From: an uncultured Bacteroidota bacterium
GTDB lineage: Bacteria; Bacteroidota; Bacteroidia; 2-12-FULL-35-15
DNA: 5,140 bases
Assembly: GCA_903833025.1 (NCBI GenBank)
Contig: CAILDT010000086.1
Span: 1 to 5,140, forward strand
Direction: 5' to 3'
In this document: positions 1 through 5,140 of the stretch, one piece after another
Layout: the number at the start of each line of letters is the position of its first letter
Numbering within the stretch: the stretch's first letter is position 1
The notes under the pieces: generated by a model
Database searches by the model: none
What the model was told of the DNA's origin: nothing
The model's input: the letters and a program-made list of their open reading frames with translations, nothing else
Translations under genes and position numbers: made by a program

Positions 1-1
1 A

Positions 2-169
2 ACAGGAGCAACAATGGATGTGTATAATACCGATGGCACCGTTTTAAAAACAATGATACGTTCCAACCCGGGATTGATGTTGCTGAAAGCCGGAACAGTA
101 AAAGATATGTGGCATTATCATAGATTTCCTTCGTACAATGATGTAAAACAGAAATACTTTAAAAAGTAA
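2..169 (+). CDS. C-terminal fragment of a probable DoxX / BT_3928-family membrane protein, thioredoxin-like tail (5' end outside window)
   Basis: This is the last 55 codons of a gene that begins before the window; the stop is TAA at 167-169. The visible part has a short strand-like stretch around MDVYNTDG, then SNPGLMLLKAGTV (residues 21-33 of the fragment), then WHYHRFPSYNDVK and a basic end. An N-P-G followed by a hydrophobic strand and a K-x-G-T turn is what the cis-proline strand and hairpin of a thioredoxin fold look like. Bacteroidota proteins of the BT_3928 family, which join a DoxX membrane domain to such a tail, end in a very similar way and often sit just upstream of tpiA, as here. 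The family call is from recalled similarity and gene order. The membrane part and any catalytic cysteines lie outside the window, so redox activity cannot be judged. The next gene starts 3 bases after the stop, which suggests co-translation. Confidence 0.62.
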   Translation, partial: TGATMDVYNTDGTVLKTMIRSNPGLMLLKAGTVKDMWHYHRFPSYNDVKQKYFKK

Positions 170-172
170 TTA

Positions 173-1249
173 GTGATAAAATTTATAATCAAACGCCTGT
201 TTTATGGTTTCCTCGTGTTGATTGGTGTAATCACAGTTGTTTTTTTATTATTTAATGTTCTCCCTGGCGACCCCGCCAGAATGATGCTCGGACAGCGTGC
301 CGACAAAGCATCCGTTGATATTATCAACAAAGATTTAGGCAGAGATAAACCGCTTACCACTCAGTTTTTAATGTATCTCAATGATTTGTCGCCAATATCA
401 ATTCATAATGCGAATGATAAAACAAGCAGTATTTATCTGGACGAAAAAAAGTATTCGTATCAAAAGTTATTTCCTGTTTCATCTTCAGATGTATTAGTAA
501 TTAAGTTTCCTTATTTGCGAAGGTCGTATATCACGAAACGAAAAGTATCAGATATTATAGAAAAAACTTTACCATCTACTGCATTGCTTGCTTTTTCGGC
601 TATTGCGTTTGGTGCTTTCTTTGGAATAGTACTTGGAATTATATCGGCGATAAAGAAAAATAGTTGGATAGATAAGGCGTCTTTGGTGTTTGCAATATTC
701 GGTATGTCGTTGCCAAGTTACTTTGTGGGATTAATAATTGCGTGGGTGTTCGGTTATTTATTATTCAAATACACAGGGCTCAATAATGAAGGTTCGCTTT
801 ATTACTTCGATGATTTTGGTGAACGACATCTTGTATTAAAAAATTTAATACTTCCAGCAATTACGCTTGGCTTGCGTCCGTTAGCATTGATAATACAGCT
901 AATGCGTAGTTCGTTGCTCGATGTTCTTTCGCAGGATTATATAAGAACAGCAACTGCAAAAGGATTGAGTTATTATAAAGTGGTTACCAAACACGCATTG
1001 AAGAATGCAATGAATCCTGTTGTTACTGCCGTATCGGGTTGGTTTGCGGGCTTGATGGCAGGAGCAGTGTTTGTAGAAATTATTTTTAACTGGCGAGGAA
1101 TTGGGTTTGAAGTGGTGGATGCACTTAACAATAATGATTTGCCAGTGGTGATGGGTGCAACATTAATATTCGCAGTAATTTTTGTAGTAATAAATATTTT
1201 GGTGGATATTACTTATGGGTTGTTGGACCCACGGGTGAGGGTGGCTTAA
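173..1249 (+). CDS. ABC transporter permease, DppB/OppB type (binding-protein-dependent transport, inner membrane)
   Basis: This is a 358-residue integral inner-membrane subunit of the dipeptide/oligopeptide/nickel importer class. It opens with the typical DppB N-terminus: basic IIKRL, a first membrane segment at about residues 10-30, then LPGDP (30-34) and a region ending LGRDKPL (55-61). Further membrane segments lie at about 134-160, 168-200, 225-247, 285-303 and 328-350. The cytoplasmic EAA loop that contacts the ATPase is at about 255-284, with the core RTATAKGLS and the later HALKNAMNPVV. The C-terminus DITYGLLDPR is also a family hallmark. The start is GTG: an in-frame TAA (167-169) lies just upstream, and later Met codons would remove the first membrane segment. 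No Shine-Dalgarno sequence is evident. The loop between segments 1 and 2 (about 70-120) is longer than in typical DppB. No ATPase, second permease or binding protein is nearby, so the substrate is unknown. Confidence 0.93.
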   Translation: MIKFIIKRLFYGFLVLIGVITVVFLLFNVLPGDPARMMLGQRADKASVDIINKDLGRDKPLTTQFLMYLNDLSPISIHNANDKTSSIYLDEKKYSYQKLFPVSSSDVLVIKFPYLRRSYITKRKVSDIIEKTLPSTALLAFSAIAFGAFFGIVLGIISAIKKNSWIDKASLVFAIFGMSLPSYFVGLIIAWVFGYLLFKYTGLNNEGSLYYFDDFGERHLVLKNLILPAITLGLRPLALIIQLMRSSLLDVLSQDYIRTATAKGLSYYKVVTKHALKNAMNPVVTAVSGWFAGLMAGAVFVEIIFNWRGIGFEVVDALNNNDLPVVMGATLIFAVIFVVINILVDITYGLLDPRVRVA

Positions 1250-1286
1250 GAAATTATGAATTATAAATTAAATAAAGTTTAATCAG

Positions 1287-2039
1287 ATGAGAAAAAAGAT
1301 AGTTGCAGGAAATTGGAAAATGAATAAAACTCTTTCGGAGGGTTTAAAGTTGGTAGATGAAATTGTGAGTTCATCGGAAAACAATTCGGTGTTAAAAATT
1401 ATTGCTCCGCCATTTATTCATTTAGCAAGCATTGCGGATAAATTGAAAGGCAAAGAAGATTTTGAAGTGGCGGCACAAAATTGTCATCAAGTGGAGAGTG
1501 GTGCTTTTACGGGTGAAGTATCGGCAGAGATGATCGCTTCAACAGGTGCGAAGTACATTATTATTGGGCATTCGGAGCGAAGGATTTATTTTGGAGAAAA
1601 TAATTCTTTACTTGCGCAAAAGGTGTTAATGGCTTTGGCTAATAATGTTATCCCAATATTTTGTTTGGGTGAAAATGCTGCTGATAGAGCCGCAAATATT
1701 CATTTGGATGTAGTAAAACAGCAGATGAAAGAGAGCTTATTTAATTTATTGCCTGCTGATTTTAGTAAAGTGATTGTTGCTTATGAACCTGTTTGGGCTA
1801 TCGGAACGGGCGTTACGGCTACTACTCATCAAGCACAGGGAATGCATAATTTTATCAGGTCAGAAATAAATAAAAAGTATGGGAAGATGGTTTCGGAGGA
1901 AAGTATTTTGCTTTATGGGGGAAGTGTGAATGCTGAAAATGCGAAAGAACTGTTTGCTTGTTTGGATGTAGATGGTGGGTTGATTGGCGGGGCATCTTTG
2001 AAGGCAGGGGAGTTTGGGGCGATTGTTAATTCGTTTTAA
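1287..2039 (+). CDS. tpiA: Triosephosphate isomerase
   Basis: TpiA is a cytoplasmic glycolytic and gluconeogenic enzyme that interconverts dihydroxyacetone phosphate and glyceraldehyde 3-phosphate. At 250 residues it has the usual full length for a single TIM barrel. All the catalytic residues are visible: Asn9 and Lys11 in AGNWKMN, the electrophile His95 in IIGHSERR, and the base Glu167 in the signature AYEPVWAIGTG (165-175), which runs into the flexible lid loop 6. The phosphate-binding loops YGGSV (210-214) and GLIGGASL (231-238) are intact, so the enzyme should be active. The ATG start places the first barrel strand KKIVAGNW at the expected position. The 37-base spacer before it is AT-rich with no Shine-Dalgarno sequence. 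The gene lies between the permease and prmA; a tpiA close to a DoxX-like gene is familiar in Bacteroidota. Confidence 0.98.
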   Translation: MRKKIVAGNWKMNKTLSEGLKLVDEIVSSSENNSVLKIIAPPFIHLASIADKLKGKEDFEVAAQNCHQVESGAFTGEVSAEMIASTGAKYIIIGHSERRIYFGENNSLLAQKVLMALANNVIPIFCLGENAADRAANIHLDVVKQQMKESLFNLLPADFSKVIVAYEPVWAIGTGVTATTHQAQGMHNFIRSEINKKYGKMVSEESILLYGGSVNAENAKELFACLDVDGGLIGGASLKAGEFGAIVNSF

Positions 2040-2051
2040 AGAAAAAAATAA

Positions 2052-2891
2052 GTGGGGAATTATATAGAACTAAGTTTTATTGTAGAGCCGAAAGAACAAG
2101 GGTGTGAGGTACTCATTGCTGAATTGGCAGAAGTTGGTTTTGAAAGTTTTGTAGAAAATGAAACTGGATTTTGTGGTTATATTAAAGAGGAGGAGTTTGA
2201 AGAAACTAAATTAAATGAAGTTGTTTCTTCTTTAAAGAATGTTTTTAAAATAGATTATTCCAAAAAAATTATTGTGCAAGAGAATTGGAATAAGGTGTGG
2301 GAAAGTAATTTTGAGCCGATTGAGATTGATGGTAAATGTTTGGTTCGTGCGCCTTTTCATCCGCAGAAAAAAGGGTTTTTGTATGATGTGATTATTGAAC
2401 CGAAGATGAGTTTTGGCACTGGGCATCATAATACAACTCAATTGATGATTGAAAAATTAATGGAATTGGATGTGAAGGGTAAAAGGGTTTTGGATATGGG
2501 TTGTGGTACAGGGGTGCTTGCAATTGTGGCAGGAATGATGGGTGCGAAACCTATAATGGCAGTTGATATTGATGATTGGAGTGTGGAGAATACGATTGAA
2601 AATTTGGGAAGAAATAATTGTGAAAATGTGATTGTTGAAAAAGGGCATGCAAATGTTTTGGCGGGAAAAGAATTTCATACTATTTTAGCCAATATTAATA
2701 AGAACGTTTTATTGAAAGATATGGAAACGTATTTTAATTGCTTGAAAAAGGAAGGAAATTTGGTGATGAGTGGTTTTTTTGAAACGGATGTGGAGGAGAT
2801 TTCTGAAAAAGCGATTTGGTTGGGATTGAAATTGGAAGAAAAAAAAGTGAGTAATGAGTGGGCGGTTTTGTGGTTTATTAAAAATTTGTAA
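2052..2891 (+). CDS. prmA: Ribosomal protein L11 methyltransferase (PrmA)
   Basis: PrmA is a cytoplasmic SAM-dependent enzyme that trimethylates ribosomal protein L11. The 279-residue protein has the expected two parts: an N-terminal L11-recognition domain (about 1-75, from YIELSFIVEP), and a Rossmann methyltransferase domain. The domain junction carries the family motif FGTGHHNTT (121-129). SAM motif I is VLDMGCGTGVLAI (146-158), an acidic strand end VDIDD follows at 171-175, and ILANINKNVL (211-220) forms the motif IV region with the Asn typical of PrmA. The C-terminus NEWAVLWFIK matches the closing strands of the family. The start is GTG at 2052: a TAA at 2049-2051 is in frame directly before it, and initiation here places YIELSF at the normal N-terminus. 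It follows the tpiA stop by 12 bases, too close for an independent promoter of usual form, so translation probably depends on the tpiA message. Confidence 0.96.
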   Translation: MGNYIELSFIVEPKEQGCEVLIAELAEVGFESFVENETGFCGYIKEEEFEETKLNEVVSSLKNVFKIDYSKKIIVQENWNKVWESNFEPIEIDGKCLVRAPFHPQKKGFLYDVIIEPKMSFGTGHHNTTQLMIEKLMELDVKGKRVLDMGCGTGVLAIVAGMMGAKPIMAVDIDDWSVENTIENLGRNNCENVIVEKGHANVLAGKEFHTILANINKNVLLKDMETYFNCLKKEGNLVMSGFFETDVEEISEKAIWLGLKLEEKKVSNEWAVLWFIKNL

Positions 2892-2919
2892 AATTGAACT
2901 TGTCAAAAAAATTAATAAT

Positions 2920-2985
2920 ATGAAAAAAAAATCCTTACTCTTTTTAATTTTCGCGCTCCTAGTATTTGTTCCAAAAATAAATGCG
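2920..2985 (+). other. Signal peptide coding region of the large secreted protein
   Basis: Codons 1-22 give a basic start (MKKK), a hydrophobic core SLLFLIFALLVFV, a helix-breaking Pro18, and a small residue at -1 (I-N-A, cleaved before Gln23). No cysteine follows at +1, so this is a signal peptidase I type rather than a lipoprotein. N-A-Q at the cleavage site is a very common form in Bacteroidota. This feature also supports the choice of ATG 2920 as the start. Confidence 0.88.
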
Positions 2986-5140
2986 CAGGTGAATCCGATT
3001 AAGCAGTTTACTGCTGACCCTACTAAATTTTTGGAGGAAGTGCGGACGATGTTTCAGGTTTCGGGGATGGATAAGAAGGATTTGAATGATTTTATGGAGA
3101 AGTTTACGGCGGTTTGGAATTCGCCGAAGTATGACGAGAATTTGAAACAATCGACTTATAGTTCGTGTAATTTTATGGTGAAAAAGAAGATGAAGATTTT
3201 GCCGGAGTATAAAAGTTATTTAAATTCGATTATGAATTTTGTGAATTCGAATCAATCGGAGTTAAATTTTATTATGTGGCAGGAGTGTATCAATAAGATT
3301 TTGAATGCGAAGAGTCAACGTTTTTTTTCGGAGTATTTGCAGATGAGTGAAAATTTGTTTGCGACTAATACTTTTTTTAAGTCAACTGTGATTTCGTATT
3401 CGTCGGATAACAATAAGTATATTTTTGAGTTTGATAGTGTACCGAAGGTAATTTTTAAGAGTTTGAATTTGAAGTGTGTGAATAATCAGGGGGATAGTGG
3501 TGTGGTATATGATACGAGGGGTGTTTATTATCCCTATAAGGGGATTTTTGTGGGAAAAGGAGGAACAGTTTTTTGGACGAGGGTGGATTTTCCTACTGAA
3601 AAGGTGTGGGCAGAGTTGAAGAATTATACGGTGAGTTTGAAGACGAGTGGGTTTGATGCAGATTCAGTTTTGTTTTATAATAAAAATTATTTTGAGAAGC
3701 CGTTGCTCGGAAAGTTGGAGGAGAAGGTGGTTTCGGAGAGGGGGAGTAATATTTCGTATCCGAGGTTTGAATCGTATAGTAAGCGGATGCAAATTATAAA
3801 TATTGCAAAGGGGGTGGATTATGATGGGGGATTTAGTCAGCGAGGGGCTAAGTTTATTGGGTCAGGAAGTAAAGATGAAGATGCGCGATTGATATTTTAT
3901 AGAGATGGGAAAAAGTTTTTGGTTGTGGGTGCAAAAATGATTGGGATAACGGATGAAAAATTATTTGCAGAGCAGGCGAATATTAAATTTTATTTTGATA
4001 AGGATTCTATTACACATCCAAGTTTGAGTTTTAAGTTTATAACAAAGACGAGGTTATTGTCGCTGAACAGGACGAATGCGGGAATTTCGAAATCGCCATT
4101 TATAAATACGTTTCATAATGTGGATATGTTTTTTGAGGAGTTGACGTGGGTGATTGATGACCCGAAAATAGATTTAAAAATGTTGGTCGGGAATACGCAA
4201 GAGGATGGGCAGTTTGAATCACGGTCGTATTTTAGGGCGGATAGGTATGATGCTTTGCAGGGAGTTGACCCGATAAATCCATTGATACAGATGCGAGATT
4301 ATATAAAGAAAAATGGAGATAAGCGAGATTTTACGGGAGAGGAGTATTCGAAATTTGTAAAAATAGCGGCTTATGATGTTCGTCCGAATTTGGTGCGCTT
4401 GTCTACTTTTGGTTTTATAACTTATGATGCAGAAGGAGATAAGGTGCACGCTACAGATAAGTTATTCGATTATATTGCTTACAGGGCGGGGAAAAAGGAT
4501 TATGATGTTATTCAGTTTCCGAGTGTGGTTAGGGGAGGAAATAATGCGTCGATAAATTTATTGAACTACGATATGGCGATTTATGGGGTTAGGTCGGTAG
4601 GGATGAGTGATTCGCAAAATGTGGTAATTTATCCTGCGGAGCAGAAAATAATATTGAAGAAAAACAGAGATTTTACTTTTGCGGGAGTTGTACACGCGGG
4701 GCGATTCGACTTTTTCGGAAAAGAATTTTCGTTTGATTACGATAAGTTTTTAATTACTTTAAAAAATGTGGATTCACTTAGGATGTTAGTAAAATCGAGA
4801 GAGAAGGATGCTTATGGGGAATATCCGCTGGTGAAATTAAAAACGGTAATAGAAAGTATAAATGGAGATTTGCAGATAGATAATCCGCTGAATAAATCGG
4901 GGCGAAAGGAGTACCCGCAGTATCCGATATTTAATAGTTATAAAGATTCGTATGCATATTATAACAAGAAACAGATTTTGAATGGAAAGTATCCGAAGGA
5001 TAAATTTTATTTTCACTTAGAGCCATTTCAGATTGATAGTTTGGATAATTTTTCGAATGAAGGTTTATACTTTAAAGGAGCCCTAGTCTCTGCAGGTATT
5101 TTTCCGACTATAACAAACCCATTGACGTTACAACCCGATT
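2920..5140 (+). CDS. Large secreted protein of unknown function (3' end outside window)
   Basis: An uninterrupted frame of 740 codons runs from ATG 2920 to the window edge without a stop. I do not recognise a characterised domain. Residues 1-22 form a clear Sec signal peptide (basic MKKK, hydrophobic core, cleavage after INA before Gln23), so the protein is exported. Residues about 28-150 look mostly helical. From about 155 on, the protein alternates short hydrophobic strands with turns rich in Gly, Asp and Tyr, suggesting a long beta-rich region. Local motifs include YDGGFSQRGAKFIGSG (301-316), FAGVVHAGRFDFFGKEF (587-603) and FYFHLEPFQIDSLDNF (697-712). Only three cysteines are visible (83, 123, 186) and there is no second membrane segment. 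I have an impression that similar very long uncharacterised proteins occur in Bacteroidota, but this is memory, not a search. The start follows prmA by 28 A-rich bases with no Shine-Dalgarno sequence. A periplasmic or cell-surface structural role is a guess. Confidence 0.88.
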   Translation, partial: MKKKSLLFLIFALLVFVPKINAQVNPIKQFTADPTKFLEEVRTMFQVSGMDKKDLNDFMEKFTAVWNSPKYDENLKQSTYSSCNFMVKKKMKILPEYKSYLNSIMNFVNSNQSELNFIMWQECINKILNAKSQRFFSEYLQMSENLFATNTFFKSTVISYSSDNNKYIFEFDSVPKVIFKSLNLKCVNNQGDSGVVYDTRGVYYPYKGIFVGKGGTVFWTRVDFPTEKVWAELKNYTVSLKTSGFDADSVLFYNKNYFEKPLLGKLEEKVVSERGSNISYPRFESYSKRMQIINIAKGVDYDGGFSQRGAKFIGSGSKDEDARLIFYRDGKKFLVVGAKMIGITDEKLFAEQANIKFYFDKDSITHPSLSFKFITKTRLLSLNRTNAGISKSPFINTFHNVDMFFEELTWVIDDPKIDLKMLVGNTQEDGQFESRSYFRADRYDALQGVDPINPLIQMRDYIKKNGDKRDFTGEEYSKFVKIAAYDVRPNLVRLSTFGFITYDAEGDKVHATDKLFDYIAYRAGKKDYDVIQFPSVVRGGNNASINLLNYDMAIYGVRSVGMSDSQNVVIYPAEQKIILKKNRDFTFAGVVHAGRFDFFGKEFSFDYDKFLITLKNVDSLRMLVKSREKDAYGEYPLVKLKTVIESINGDLQIDNPLNKSGRKEYPQYPIFNSYKDSYAYYNKKQILNGKYPKDKFYFHLEPFQIDSLDNFSNEGLYFKGALVSAGIFPTITNPLTLQPD

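Noticed and set aside
834..850. Perfect inverted repeat of 7 bases with a 3-base loop (TATTAAA / TTTAATA).
   Set aside because: It consists of A and T only, lies inside the permease coding sequence in a loop-to-membrane boundary, and such palindromes arise easily by chance in AT-rich DNA.
1250..1286. Spacer with a direct repeat AATTAT (1252-1257 and 1259-1264) and a possible promoter for tpiA.
   Set aside because: The repeat is 6 bases of A and T, and no TAnnTTTG-type Bacteroidota -7 box with a matching -33 box could be found.
1226..1290. Possible terminator after the permease (ACCC/GGGT inverted repeat near the stop).
   Set aside because: The stem is only 4 bases with a 2-base loop inside the coding region, and no T-tract follows; the downstream gene is in the same direction and close.
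2892..2919. Promoter candidate TTGAAC plus TTAATAAT before the secreted protein gene.
   Set aside because: The spacing between the two boxes is about 13 bases, too short for a normal promoter, and the sequence does not fit the Bacteroidota consensus.
2232..3150. Open frames of 63-73 codons on the - strand opposite prmA and the start of the secreted protein gene.
   Set aside because: They lie opposite well-supported genes, and their translations are rich in His, Phe, Asn and Ile with no family motif, as expected for antisense shadows.
4219..4449. A 76-codon open frame on the - strand within the secreted protein gene.
   Set aside because: It lies opposite the continuous + frame, has no recognisable motif, and looks like an antisense shadow.

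Overview
The window comes from an AT-rich genome, most likely of the phylum Bacteroidota. Three things point there: the tail of what looks like a BT_3928-type DoxX protein lying upstream of tpiA, A/T-rich gene starts with no Shine-Dalgarno sequence, and a secreted protein whose signal peptide ends in the form N-A-Q. No RNA genes, insertion sequences, CRISPR arrays or phage genes are visible.

All five genes lie on the + strand and are tightly packed. In order they are: the C-terminal tail of a membrane protein (2-169, probably BT_3928/DoxX-like with a thioredoxin-like end); a complete DppB-type ABC transporter permease (173-1249); triosephosphate isomerase tpiA (1287-2039); ribosomal protein L11 methyltransferase prmA (2052-2891); and a large secreted protein of unknown function that starts at 2920 and is still open after 740 codons at the window edge. 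The gaps are 3, 37, 12 and 28 bases. None holds a convincing terminator or promoter, so the genes are probably co-transcribed at least in part. No stretch of 300 bases lacks a gene.

The genes do not form one obvious pathway. TpiA is central glycolysis and PrmA modifies the ribosome. The DoxX-like protein and the permease are inner-membrane proteins, and the last gene product is exported. The cluster looks like a conserved housekeeping neighbourhood with envelope genes attached. The least explained parts are the large exported protein and the permease, which stands alone without the other parts of a peptide ABC importer and carries an enlarged extracytoplasmic loop.
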